DNA from: Bacteroidales bacterium
Lineage (GTDB): Bacteria; Bacteroidota; Bacteroidia; Bacteroidales; UBA932
NCBI GenBank assembly: GCA_017561885.1
Contig: JAFZBF010000034.1
Location: forward strand, 1 to 60,129
DNA length: 60,129 bases
Direction of reading: 5' to 3'
Part shown: piece by piece, positions 27,182-35,495 of the stretch
Layout of the letters: every line of letters begins with the position of its first letter
Numbering within the stretch: the first letter of the stretch is position 1
Notes under the pieces: generated by a model
What the model saw: only the letters and a program-made list of their open reading frames with translations
Databases searched by the model: none
What the model was told of the DNA's origin: nothing
Position numbers and translations under genes: made by a program

Positions 27182-29168
27182 TACGCAACTTCAGTACGGT
27201 AACGGTACGTGACGGCAGATACAGCCGCAGATAGTCCTTGCCGCTGCTGAAGTTTGTTATATGGCTCACTGTCTCGTCGATGCGGCCGAAACCGCCGAAC
27301 TCTTCCCGGTCGCTGCTGAACACTACGACCCACGTTCCTTCGGGAGCCTCCACCCAGTAATCGGCGAATGATTTCTCGGGGTTGAAGTTGAAAGCGAACA
27401 TATAGTCTCCGCGAGTGAAGCAGAGAATCTTGTCTGCCTCGTGGGCAAGGTAGCAGTAATGCGGCTTGGCGAGCAGTTTCTCCTCGGCGAAGAGATGTAT
27501 CATCGCTGCATCGAAATCGTTCAGCCCCCTGAAACGCAGGTTGTCGTCCTTTATGAGACTCCACTGCCTGCGCGCGTGCTTGTATGACCATCCGTTGCCT
27601 TCTCTCGGGAAATCAATCCACTCGGGCTGTCCGTACTCGTTGCCCATAAAGGTAAGGTAGCCGTTGCCGGCCGTTGCCAGCGTCACAAGCCTTATCATCT
27701 TGTGCAGGGCGATGCCGCGGTCCACCAGCAGGTTGGTGGACTGCTTGTCCATCGAGAAGTACATCTCCTTGTCGATAAGCCTGAATATGATGGTCTTGTC
27801 ACCGACGAGGGCCTGATCGTGGCATTCGGCGTAACTGATAGTCTTCTCGTCAGCGCGCTTGTTGGTCAGCTCGTACCAAAGGCCTCCCATGCTCCAGTCC
27901 CAGTCGCTGCGCTCCTTGATCCATTTGATCCACATATCAGGAATGCCCATACTCATACGGTATCCGAAACCTACACCGCCGCTCTCGAGGGGCGCGGCGA
28001 GTCCGGCCATTCCCGACATATCTTCGGCAATGGTGATGGCATCGCGGAACACGTCACGGATGATGATGTTGGCAAGGGCCAGATAGGTGACGGCATCCTC
28101 GTCCACACCTCCGTCGAAATAGCTGCCGTATCCGCTGAAATCGCGGCCGAGACCGTGGTCGAAATAGAGCATGCTGGTGACGCCGTCGAAGCGGAATCCG
28201 TCAAGCCGGTATTCCTCCATCCAGAACTTGCAGTTGGAGAGCAGGAAGTATCGGGTCTCGCTCTTTCCGTAGTCGAAGCATCGGCTGTTCCAGGCAGGGT
28301 GCTCTCCCTTGGGACCTTCGTGGAAATATGTGGTCAGGGAACCGTCCAGGCGGCTGAGGCCTTCCACCTCGTTCTTGACGGCGTGGGAGTGGACAAGGTC
28401 CATGATCACGGCGATGCCGTTCTTGTGAGCTTCGTCCACCAGCCTCTTGAATTCTTCAGGAGTGCCGAAACGACTGCTCAGGGCGAAGAAGTTCGACACC
28501 TGGTAGCCGAACGAGCCGTAGTAGGGGTGCTCCTGCAGGGCCATTATCTGGATTGTGTTGTAACCCAGTTCTATGACGTGAGGCAGGACGTTGAGGCGGA
28601 ACTCGTCGAAAGTAGCCACTTTCTCCTCTTCGGAACTCATTCCTATGTGGACTTCGTATATCAGCGGGTTCTCGACCTTGACGTGGCTGCGGTGTTTCCA
28701 CCTGTAGGGTTTGTCGGGATCCCATACCTCAGCTGCGAAAATCTTCGTATCAGGGTCCTGGACGCATCTGAACGCATAGGCCGGCAGCCTTTCTCCGCCG
28801 CCCCCGGGCCACTCCACGAACCATTTGAACTTGTCTCCGTGATGCAGATCGTCCACAGGTACCAGGAGTTCCCAGTTCCCGCCGCCTATGGGCTTCATTT
28901 CGTACTCCTGACTTTTGTGCCAGTTGTTGAAATCCCCGATTACATAGATGCGGTTGGCGTTGGGCGCCCATTCGCGGAATGCCCAGTGTCCGCCTTCCTT
29001 GTGCAGGCCATAGAAGAGATGGTTGTTTACTGCATCGTGCAGGGTCTTGCAGTCACCCTTGATGCGGTCTCTCGCGGCTACGATTCTGTCGTGCCGGGCG
29101 TCGATAGCCTCTTTGAACGGCTCCAGCCACTGGTCGGAGTCGTATATCTTACTGATCTTCCTGCCCAT
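27177..29168 (-). CDS. glgB: 1,4-alpha-glucan branching enzyme (GH13)
   Basis: 663 residues. An N-terminal CBM48-like domain (about 60-150) precedes the GH13 barrel, with the four conserved regions: MDLVHSHA (Asp257), GFRFDGVTSM (nucleophile Asp328), ITIAEDMSG (acid/base Glu382) and YAECHDQAL (His450, Asp451). The wording of these motifs resembles the eukaryotic starch and glycogen branching enzymes more than E. coli GlgB. It creates alpha-1,6 branches in glycogen and complements the glycogen operon at 36683-45343, although it is encoded separately. Confidence 0.94.
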   Translation of the reverse strand: MGRKISKIYDSDQWLEPFKEAIDARHDRIVAARDRIKGDCKTLHDAVNNHLFYGLHKEGGHWAFREWAPNANRIYVIGDFNNWHKSQEYEMKPIGGGNWELLVPVDDLHHGDKFKWFVEWPGGGGERLPAYAFRCVQDPDTKIFAAEVWDPDKPYRWKHRSHVKVENPLIYEVHIGMSSEEEKVATFDEFRLNVLPHVIELGYNTIQIMALQEHPYYGSFGYQVSNFFALSSRFGTPEEFKRLVDEAHKNGIAVIMDLVHSHAVKNEVEGLSRLDGSLTTYFHEGPKGEHPAWNSRCFDYGKSETRYFLLSNCKFWMEEYRLDGFRFDGVTSMLYFDHGLGRDFSGYGSYFDGGVDEDAVTYLALANIIIRDVFRDAITIAEDMSGMAGLAAPLESGGVGFGYRMSMGIPDMWIKWIKERSDWDWSMGGLWYELTNKRADEKTISYAECHDQALVGDKTIIFRLIDKEMYFSMDKQSTNLLVDRGIALHKMIRLVTLATAGNGYLTFMGNEYGQPEWIDFPREGNGWSYKHARRQWSLIKDDNLRFRGLNDFDAAMIHLFAEEKLLAKPHYCYLAHEADKILCFTRGDYMFAFNFNPEKSFADYWVEAPEGTWVVVFSSDREEFGGFGRIDETVSHITNFSSGKDYLRLYLPSRTVTVLKLRK

Positions 29169-29349
29169 TGATGATCTTGTTTATCTCGTCTTCACTTTTC
29201 TTGAGACAGTCCTTGCAAAATTTCGCCAGCTCGCTCGCTTTCTTCACGTCATCGGTGAGTGTGGTGAGGTCGCGCCTGGGGTCTTCGATGCTCTCGACGA
29301 GCTTCTGGAGTTCTTCGAGAGCCTGCTTATAGGTCAATTTCTCATTCAT
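29149..29349 (-). CDS. xseB: Exodeoxyribonuclease VII small subunit
   Basis: 66 residues, all helical, with the family pattern LTYKQALEELQKLVESIE. XseB binds XseA to form the nuclease that degrades single-stranded DNA. Its start overlaps the xseA stop by four bases, and its 3' end overlaps the glgB start by 20 bases, so xseA-xseB-glgB may be one transcript. Confidence 0.9.
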   Translation of the reverse strand: MNEKLTYKQALEELQKLVESIEDPRRDLTTLTDDVKKASELAKFCKDCLKKSEDEINKIINGQEDQ

Positions 29350-30671
29350 ACCTGTGAAATGTTTACTGCTTTTACATCACAGTCGGCTTTTCCGTCTTTC
29401 AGGACAACGGTGATGCTGTCACCGGCGGCCAGGTCGGAAGCCGAGCTTACTTTACGGCCATTTTTAACGGGAATGGCGAATCCCTTCTCGAGTATGCTGA
29501 TGGGGTTGAGGGCTGAGATCCTCAGCTCAAGCAGCTGAATCTTGTGATTTTCGGCCTGCAGCCTGCCTGATGCCGAGTTTGCAGCTCTGACAAGTAGCAT
29601 ATCGATGCTGCCTTTTGCAGTATGCAGGCCCGTGAGGATGCCTGACGCCGCCTTTGACAGCAGCATCTCGACTCCGTGCTTTTCGTGCTGTATTCTCATC
29701 ATCACGTTGCCGGCGGCTCTGGAGAACAGCCTGTCCACAGTGGATATGGCGTCGGCCCGCTTGCTCCTGAGGGCCATAAGCATCCTCGTGGCAAGCGAAT
29801 CGATCTGCTGCTCTTCGGCGGCGAATATGTCGACGAAGAAATCCGCCAGGGCGGTGGGGGTCTTAAGGTATGTGTGCGCCACCAGGTCGGCAACGTGGCA
29901 GTCACGCTCGTGACCTATCGCCGTCAGCACCGGAAGGGGATACTGGGCGATATTGACGGCCAGGTCGTAGTCGTCGAAGCAGGCCAGGTCGAAATTCGAG
30001 CCTCCGCCTCTTATTATCAGCACGGCATCGAAGTCTTCTGCACGCTGCGCAACCCGGTCGAGGGCTGCGATTATGCCCGCCGGTGCGTCAGTTCCCTGCA
30101 TCGGGGCGTTGAAAAGCTCAGTGCTGAACTTGTAACCCAGTCCGTTGCCGTGCAGATGGTTCATAAAGTCGCCGTATCCTGCTGCGGTTTCTGCAGAGAT
30201 GACGGCGAAGCGTCTGGGCAGGTCGGGGAGAGGGAGGGTGCGGTTCATGTCCAGCATACCTTCCTTTTCAAGCCGGTCAAGTATCTTCTGCCTTTCGAGG
30301 GCTGTGCTGCCGATGGTATAGCTGGGATCTATGTTGTTCACTATGAGTGAAAGCCCGTAGAGCAGGGAATACTGCACCCTGACCTGCAGCAGGACTTGCA
30401 TTCCGGCTTGCAGCTTCTCTCCGGTTGATGTCTCGAAAAAGGGCCTGAGCATCCGGAACGAAGATGCCCAGATTATTGCCTGTACCTTGGCAACGATGTT
30501 GGACGTGGCTTCGTCCTTTTCAACAAGGGTGAGATAGCAGTGGCCGCTGGCATTGACGGACAGGTCCCAGATTTCGGCGCGGACCCACAGCTGACGGTCA
30601 AAATTGTCCTCCAGGCTCTCCTTGATGAGTTCCTGAAGCAGTAGAAGGCTGATTTGTCCGTTATTGTCCAT
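29346..30671 (-). CDS. xseA: Exodeoxyribonuclease VII large subunit
   Basis: 441 residues. An N-terminal OB fold (about 1-110) is followed by the XseA catalytic region, including the nucleotide-handling motif IIRGGGSNFDLACFDDYDLA and AIGHERDCHVADLVA, then a long helical stretch. It starts a minus-strand unit with xseB and probably glgB, and is divergent from ysxC across 89 bases carrying promoter elements for both directions. Confidence 0.95.
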   Translation of the reverse strand: MDNNGQISLLLLQELIKESLEDNFDRQLWVRAEIWDLSVNASGHCYLTLVEKDEATSNIVAKVQAIIWASSFRMLRPFFETSTGEKLQAGMQVLLQVRVQYSLLYGLSLIVNNIDPSYTIGSTALERQKILDRLEKEGMLDMNRTLPLPDLPRRFAVISAETAAGYGDFMNHLHGNGLGYKFSTELFNAPMQGTDAPAGIIAALDRVAQRAEDFDAVLIIRGGGSNFDLACFDDYDLAVNIAQYPLPVLTAIGHERDCHVADLVAHTYLKTPTALADFFVDIFAAEEQQIDSLATRMLMALRSKRADAISTVDRLFSRAAGNVMMRIQHEKHGVEMLLSKAASGILTGLHTAKGSIDMLLVRAANSASGRLQAENHKIQLLELRISALNPISILEKGFAIPVKNGRKVSSASDLAAGDSITVVLKDGKADCDVKAVNISQV

Positions 30672-30689
30672 TATCCGTCACGCTTTCTA

Positions 30690-30697
30690 CAAAGTTA
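30690..30697 (-). promoter_or_regulatory. -7 promoter element for xseA
   Basis: TAACTTTG on the minus strand, a full TAnnTTTG match, 18 bases before the xseA ATG at 30671. Confidence 0.55.
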
Positions 30698-30710
30698 AGG
30701 AAAAAACTGC

Positions 30711-30718
30711 TATCTTTG
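30711..30718 (+). promoter_or_regulatory. -7 promoter element for ysxC-prs-nadE
   Basis: TATCTTTG, a full TAnnTTTG match, 42 bases before the ATG at 30761. An alternative TTG start at 30716 lies inside this element and is therefore unlikely. Confidence 0.6.
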
Positions 30719-30760
30719 CCAGTACCTGAACACAGTTCGAGCATTCGAAAATATTCGTTT

Positions 30761-31366
30761 ATGAGGATAGCTGAGGCAAAATTTGTATCAAGTTGCAGCT
30801 CAGTTGCTGGCAAGCCCAAACTATCCCTGCCTGAATTCGCCTTCATAGGCCGCTCCAATGTCGGCAAGTCTTCCCTGATCAATTTCATCACCGGCCAGAA
30901 AGCCCTTGCACACACTTCCTCAAGGCCGGGCAAGACTCTCAGCATCAACCATTTCATCATCAATGACAGCTGGTATCTCGTGGACCTGCCCGGATACGGC
31001 TATGCCAGGGTTTCGAAAGAGACAAGGGAAAAGATCGAGGCGATGATTGACGACTATGTGCTTAACAGCCCCGAGATGATGCTGCTTTTCGTGCTCCTCG
31101 ACAGCCGCCACGACCTTCTCAAGAACGACCTGGATTTCCTGATTAAACTCGGCAACGAAGGAGTTCCGTTCTCCATCGTCTTCACCAAGTGCGACAAGCT
31201 GGGCCGCAACGTCCTGGCTGCTCAGGTGGAGAAGAACAAACAGGCTCTGCTCGAGTACTGGGAGGAATTGCCGCCCGTTTTCACCACTTCGACCGTGGAC
31301 GGCACAGGAAGGGACGAACTGCTTGACTACATTGACGAAGTCTTGAAAAACACAACAATAAACTGA
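30761..31366 (+). CDS. ysxC: Ribosome biogenesis GTPase YsxC/EngB
   Basis: 201 residues from the ATG at 30761. G1 is GRSNVGKSS (30-38), G3 is DLPGYGYA and G4 is TKCDKL, all typical of EngB, which takes part in late 50S assembly. The family N-terminus, with KFVSS, follows the chosen start directly. It is the first gene of a plus-strand unit, eight bases before prs. Confidence 0.95.
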   Translation: MRIAEAKFVSSCSSVAGKPKLSLPEFAFIGRSNVGKSSLINFITGQKALAHTSSRPGKTLSINHFIINDSWYLVDLPGYGYARVSKETREKIEAMIDDYVLNSPEMMLLFVLLDSRHDLLKNDLDFLIKLGNEGVPFSIVFTKCDKLGRNVLAAQVEKNKQALLEYWEELPPVFTTSTVDGTGRDELLDYIDEVLKNTTIN

Positions 31367-31374
31367 AATTAAAA

Positions 31375-32331
31375 ATGGAACATTACGAGGATCATCAGAT
31401 GAAAATCTTTTCCGGCAGGAGCAGCCGCTACCTTGCAGAAAAAATGGCTGCAAGCCTTAATATGGAGCTGGGAAAGTCAGAAGTGGTCGTCTTCTCGGAT
31501 GGTGAATTCCAGCCGGCTTACATCGAAAGTGTACGTGGCGCGACAGTGTTCATCGTGCAGTCTACGTTCCCGCCTGTTGAGAATCTCTTCGAACTCCTGC
31601 TTATGGTCGATGCTGCGCGCAGAGCGTCAGCCTACAGGGTAATTGCTGTCATCCCTTACTTCGGATGGGCAAGGCAGGACCGCAAGGACCGTCCCAGGGT
31701 ATCTATCGGAGCCAAGATGGTGGCCAACCTCCTGCACGCCGCCGGATGCGACCGAGTCATGACCGCCGACCTCCACGCAGACCAGATACAGGGATTCTTC
31801 GACGTTCCGGTAGACCACATCTACGCAAGTTCCATTTTCCTCCCTTACCTGAGAAGCATGCAGCTTGAGAATCTTTCCATAGCGTCACCCGATATGGGCG
31901 GTGCAAAACGTGCCAACGCCTATGCAAGGATTCTCGGCGCCCCGATGATAATATGCCACAAGTCCCGCGAGAAGCCGAACGTAGTTGGCTCGATGACAGC
32001 TATCGGAGAGGTGGAGGGCCGCAACGTGGTCATCGTCGACGATATGGTGGACACAGCAGGCACGATTACCAAATGTGCCGATATGCTCATGGAGAAAGGC
32101 GCCTTGAGCGTACGTGCTATCTGTACACATCCGGTGCTTTCGGGTATCGCATACGAACGCATCAACAAATCTGCGATAAAGGAATTCATCGTTACTGATA
32201 CCATTCCTCTGCGCAACGACGGAGAAACTGACATTTCCAAGTTCACCGTTCTGTCAGTGGCTCCTGTCTTCGCCGAGATTATGGAGAAAGTGTTCCTGAA
32301 CCAGCCCATCAGCGATACATTCGTCTATTGA
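31375..32331 (+). CDS. prs: Ribose-phosphate pyrophosphokinase
   Basis: 318 residues. Prs makes PRPP from ribose 5-phosphate and ATP. Conserved segments include FSDGEFQPAYIESVRG, YFGWARQDRKDRPRVSIGAK and the PRPP-binding loop VVIVDDMVDTAGT. It could start at the second Met (31399), since the first eight residues are poorly conserved. It is followed after one base by nadE, so PRPP and NAD synthesis are coupled in this unit. Confidence 0.95.
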   Translation: MEHYEDHQMKIFSGRSSRYLAEKMAASLNMELGKSEVVVFSDGEFQPAYIESVRGATVFIVQSTFPPVENLFELLLMVDAARRASAYRVIAVIPYFGWARQDRKDRPRVSIGAKMVANLLHAAGCDRVMTADLHADQIQGFFDVPVDHIYASSIFLPYLRSMQLENLSIASPDMGGAKRANAYARILGAPMIICHKSREKPNVVGSMTAIGEVEGRNVVIVDDMVDTAGTITKCADMLMEKGALSVRAICTHPVLSGIAYERINKSAIKEFIVTDTIPLRNDGETDISKFTVLSVAPVFAEIMEKVFLNQPISDTFVY

Positions 32332-32332
32332 T

Positions 32333-33172
32333 ATGTTATTCTATCCCGAAATAGAGATAGGACAGGCGTATGACCTGCTCCTCGGCAAGATCAGAAAGTA
32401 TTTCGAGTCTGCCCATATGGAAAAGGCCGTCCTGGGGCTTTCAGGAGGTATGGACTCTGCACTTGTCGCCGCGCTGGCAGTGGATGCCCTGGGCGCCGAC
32501 AATGTCCACGGCATCCTGATGCCTTCAGCCTTCTCTTCGCTCCATTCGGTGAAAGACTCCGTGGACCTTGCCGAAAGGCTGGGGATGAGCTACGACATCG
32601 TGCCCATATCTGACATATACGAGCAGTATGTGAAGCAGCTGGACAGCTATTTTTCTGACGTGGAGTGGCACGTGGCCCTGGAGAATATCCAGGCCCGCAT
32701 CAGGGGTACGCTCCTGATGGCATATTCGAACCGTTACGGAGCCCTCGTGCTCAACACTTCCAACAAGAGCGAGCTGTCGGTGGGTTACGGTACCCTTTAC
32801 GGCGACCTTGCCGGCGCCATAATGGTTATCGGAGACCTCTACAAGCTGCAGGTATACGAGATGGCCGACTATATCAACAGGGATTGCGAGCGTATCCCTG
32901 CATCGATAATCCACAAGGCTCCTTCAGCCGAGCTCAGGCCGGGGCAGAAAGACACGGACAGCCTGCCTCCCTATGAGGATCTGGATCCTGTGCTGCATGA
33001 GATTAACGACAAGGACAGAAGCCATGAAGATCTCGTAGCTTCAGGAGTTGACAAGGCATTGGTAGAGCGTATTATAAGACTGCGCAACGGTGCAGCATTC
33101 AAGGTGATGCAGGTTCCGCCCGTGTTCACGGTAGCCGGAAAGCCGTTGCTGCCCGATTTCAAGTGCCTGTAG
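32333..33172 (+). CDS. nadE: NAD+ synthase, stand-alone synthetase domain
   Basis: 279 residues. The ATP pyrophosphatase loop LGLSGGMDSALVAALA (34-49, SGGMDS at 37-42) and the LNTSNKSELSVGYGTLYGD block identify NAD synthetase, which amidates nicotinic acid adenine dinucleotide. The sequence looks like the synthetase half of the glutamine-dependent enzyme but has no nitrilase-type glutaminase domain, so it should use ammonia directly or borrow a separate amidase. It starts one base after the prs stop and abuts the next small gene. Confidence 0.93.
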   Translation: MLFYPEIEIGQAYDLLLGKIRKYFESAHMEKAVLGLSGGMDSALVAALAVDALGADNVHGILMPSAFSSLHSVKDSVDLAERLGMSYDIVPISDIYEQYVKQLDSYFSDVEWHVALENIQARIRGTLLMAYSNRYGALVLNTSNKSELSVGYGTLYGDLAGAIMVIGDLYKLQVYEMADYINRDCERIPASIIHKAPSAELRPGQKDTDSLPPYEDLDPVLHEINDKDRSHEDLVASGVDKALVERIIRLRNGAAFKVMQVPPVFTVAGKPLLPDFKCL

Positions 33173-33424
33173 ATGAAGATTTTCCTTCTTTCAATCGCGG
33201 TCGTCGGACTGTGCGTCTTCGGGATGTGCTTCAACATCATATTCCGAAAGGACGGCCAGTTTCCTGACGGCGAGATTTCGCGTAACAAGGAACTGCGCAA
33301 GCGTGGAATAGTGTGCGCTAAGGAAGAGGAACTCAAGTTGTGGGGCAAGGACCACGGCAAAAAGAATCCGACTTGCGCGGATCTTGGCTGTACTGCCTGC
33401 GGCGGCTGCAATTTAGGAATCTGA
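33173..33424 (+). CDS. Small membrane-anchored cysteine-rich protein of unknown function
   Basis: 83 residues, starting on the base after the nadE stop. One N-terminal membrane helix (about 2-22, itself containing Cys14 and Cys19) is followed by a short charged region and a C-terminal cluster Cys68-x4-Cys73-x2-Cys76-x2-Cys79, with Cys48 upstream. The spacing suggests a metal or iron-sulfur site. The size and layout recall small assembly factors such as NqrM, but I cannot establish homology and give no function. Confidence 0.75.
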   Translation: MKIFLLSIAVVGLCVFGMCFNIIFRKDGQFPDGEISRNKELRKRGIVCAKEEELKLWGKDHGKKNPTCADLGCTACGGCNLGI

Positions 33425-33447
33425 ATCCTCCGGACAGCCTCTTGAAG

Positions 33448-34560
33448 CTATAGGGCCTGTCTGATTATCGGTTCCAGTCTTTCAGTTTCAAATACATCCC
33501 TGGCAAGGATGTCACCGTCACGTCCGATCACGAACATTGAAGGGACTTTCTCCAGGTTGTATGCTATGACTGCAGGAGAATTCACTCCCAGCCCGTCGTT
33601 CACGCTGATCCATGGAAGATTCTGCGAACGTACGGTGGCAGCCCAGGAAGCTTTGTTGACATCGAGAGAGACCTGGTATATCTCCAGACCTTTGTCGTGA
33701 TATTTATCGTATATCTCTGAAAGTTCCTGGTTGAACAGCTTGTGCTCGGTCTGGTCGATGCTCCAGAACGAAAGGATGATGACATTGCCTTCAAGAGAAA
33801 GCAGAGAGTGAGCGTTGCCTGCTATGTCGTTCATATTGATTTCAGGGAACGACTGCTGGGACAGGGCGTCGAATTTGGCATTCATTTCTGCTTCCTTCTC
33901 GCGTTGCGTGATTTCATCCTTTAAGGCAAGTACGTATTCGCTGTAAGGATAGACGCTTGCCAGCGAATCGTAGATGCTCCTGAATATGACTATGTCAGTG
34001 CTTTCGTTGAACAGGGGCAGGTCGTCGTTGAACTTCTGGAAAAGAGTTGTGGCCGCGGTGATGGAACGGGGGTTGCTCATAATGTGTTTCAGCATGTCCC
34101 TCTTGTGATTGACGTAGATCCTGCTGAGCTGGGCATTCATATCTTCCGGGGCTTCGTCCAGCACTGCAACCATGGCGGCAGAAGCCTTCGCGAAAGCATC
34201 GTCGACATACTTGAGACTCTCGCTCTCCGCCGAACCGCTCACAGAATATGACCCGAGGGTATCGGCATTGACGACTACTTTGTCACCGTCGCTGAGCACC
34301 AGGCCGGCCAGCTTGACGCCGTTCCGGTATATGTAATAGAAAGCAGGATACTCGTTGGCCAGGGAAACCTTGTACCTGAAGTCTCCGTTGCCGTCTGTCT
34401 TGACGGTGTCGACGACAGAAAGTTTGTTGTAATTGAGCTTCTCAAGTACGATCTGGGAATTGTCGAGACCTGATATGTTGCCTGATACGGTTGCGGAATA
34501 TCTGTTGGTGCACGAAACGGCAGCGACAAGCATCGCTGCGAGCATCAGTATCTTTTTCAT
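33448..34560 (-). CDS. Lipoprotein with DUF4369-like and thioredoxin-fold domains, no CXXC
   Basis: 370 residues. The signal peptide ends in AAVSC (lipidated Cys17). Residues about 20-120 resemble the DUF4369 beta domain common in Bacteroidota TlpA-like proteins, a helical region follows, and residues about 240-370 form a TlpA/AhpC-type thioredoxin fold. The redox motif is absent: where WCxxC would lie, the sequence is SFWSIDQTEH (264-273). It is therefore probably not a disulfide oxidoreductase. It is encoded last in greA-HIT-lipoprotein, with a four-base overlap. Confidence 0.88.
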   Translation of the reverse strand: MKKILMLAAMLVAAVSCTNRYSATVSGNISGLDNSQIVLEKLNYNKLSVVDTVKTDGNGDFRYKVSLANEYPAFYYIYRNGVKLAGLVLSDGDKVVVNADTLGSYSVSGSAESESLKYVDDAFAKASAAMVAVLDEAPEDMNAQLSRIYVNHKRDMLKHIMSNPRSITAATTLFQKFNDDLPLFNESTDIVIFRSIYDSLASVYPYSEYVLALKDEITQREKEAEMNAKFDALSQQSFPEINMNDIAGNAHSLLSLEGNVIILSFWSIDQTEHKLFNQELSEIYDKYHDKGLEIYQVSLDVNKASWAATVRSQNLPWISVNDGLGVNSPAVIAYNLEKVPSMFVIGRDGDILARDVFETERLEPIIRQAL

Positions 34561-34949
34561 ATGGCTGCTGCGATTTTCGTGGCAATCTCCTTGAATTCTT
34601 CCGGAGTCAGAACGAGTTTCTTCTTGCGGAAGTCGAGGTCTGCTTCGCTCTGAAGCGGAACCAGATGGATGTGGGTGTGGGGGACTTCCATGCCGAGCAC
34701 GGCTACTCCGACGCGTTTGCAGGGTATCGCAGCCTTGATGGCGACAGCTACTTTCTTTGCGAAAGCGCAGAGCCCCGCGTAGGTCTCGTCGTCGAGATCG
34801 AAAATATAGTCGACCTCTTTCTTGGGGATAACGAGCGTATGCCCTTTCGCAAGGGGGTTGATGTCCAGAAAAGCGTAGTAGTTCTCGTCTTCAGCTACCT
34901 TGTATGACGGTATCTGCCCTGCGGCGATTAATGAGAAGATTGTTGCCAT
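34557..34949 (-). CDS. HIT-family nucleotide hydrolase/transferase
   Basis: 130 residues. The histidine triad HTHIHLVPL (His91, His93, His95) and the LVIPKKEVDYIFDL block place it in the Hint/HinT branch, which hydrolyses nucleoside phosphoramidates. It follows greA by one base and overlaps the next gene by four. Confidence 0.93.
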   Translation of the reverse strand: MATIFSLIAAGQIPSYKVAEDENYYAFLDINPLAKGHTLVIPKKEVDYIFDLDDETYAGLCAFAKKVAVAIKAAIPCKRVGVAVLGMEVPHTHIHLVPLQSEADLDFRKKKLVLTPEEFKEIATKIAAAI

Positions 34950-34950
34950 T

Positions 34951-35421
34951 TTACAATGAGATGTCTAAAATTTCAAACTGGAGAATGCCTGAAGGAACGG
35001 TGACGTTGACGATTTCTCCTTTCTTCTTGCCCATAAGGGCTTTCCCGATGGGAGTGGCAGCAGCCAGCTTGCCTTCCTTGAAGTTGGCTTCGCTCTCACC
35101 AACGAGGGTGTATTCTACTATAGCGCCGGTCTTGACATTCTTGATCTTGACCTTGTTCAGCATCTGGACACAGTCTGTGTTGAGACGGGATTCATCTATG
35201 ACGCGCGCATTGGCTATCGAATCTTGGAGCTTGGTAATCTTAAGTTCAAGCATGCCCTGGGCTTCACGTGCGGCATCATATTCAGCATTCTCCGACAGGT
35301 CTCCCTTGTCTCTGGCTTCCGCTATTGCCTTTGAGATGACAGGACGCTGTGCAATGAGCTGATCCAGCTCGGCCTTGAGGTCGTCCAGTCCTTTTTGAGT
35401 TAGATAGTGAATCTGTGACAT
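34951..35421 (-). CDS. greA: Transcription elongation factor GreA
   Basis: 156 residues. The N-terminal coiled coil (with the tip motif DLSENAEYDAA that reaches the polymerase active site) and the C-terminal FKBP-like domain (SPIGKALMGKKKGE-type ending, here TPIGKALMGKKKGE) are complete. GreA rescues backtracked RNA polymerase. It is the first gene of a unit with the HIT protein, and its 58-base leader contains a terminator-like hairpin. Confidence 0.96.
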   Translation of the reverse strand: MSQIHYLTQKGLDDLKAELDQLIAQRPVISKAIAEARDKGDLSENAEYDAAREAQGMLELKITKLQDSIANARVIDESRLNTDCVQMLNKVKIKNVKTGAIVEYTLVGESEANFKEGKLAAATPIGKALMGKKKGEIVNVTVPSGILQFEILDISL

Positions 35422-35444
35422 GAATTGACAAAAATTAAAAAGAA

Positions 35445-35460
35445 TCCCGCAAAAACGGGA
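35445..35460 (-). terminator. Terminator-like hairpin in the greA leader
   Basis: A 5-bp stem (TCCCG 35445-35449 with CGGGA 35456-35460) and 6-base loop, followed on the minus strand by a T-rich run. It lies downstream of the greA -7 element and 24 bases before the start codon, so it would sit inside the greA mRNA. It could also terminate the ribF-side operon arriving from upstream. Confidence 0.5.
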
Positions 35461-35479
35461 CCCTTTTGTTAAACTGCAC

Positions 35480-35487
35480 CAAAGTTA
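35480..35487 (-). promoter_or_regulatory. -7 promoter element for greA
   Basis: TAACTTTG on the minus strand, a full TAnnTTTG match, 58 bases before the greA start at 35421. Confidence 0.55.
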
Positions 35488-35495
35488 CAAAAAAA

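Noticed and set aside
27702..29171. 489-residue ORF antisense to glgB
   Set aside because: Lies wholly within a complete branching-enzyme gene; no start context or family motif.
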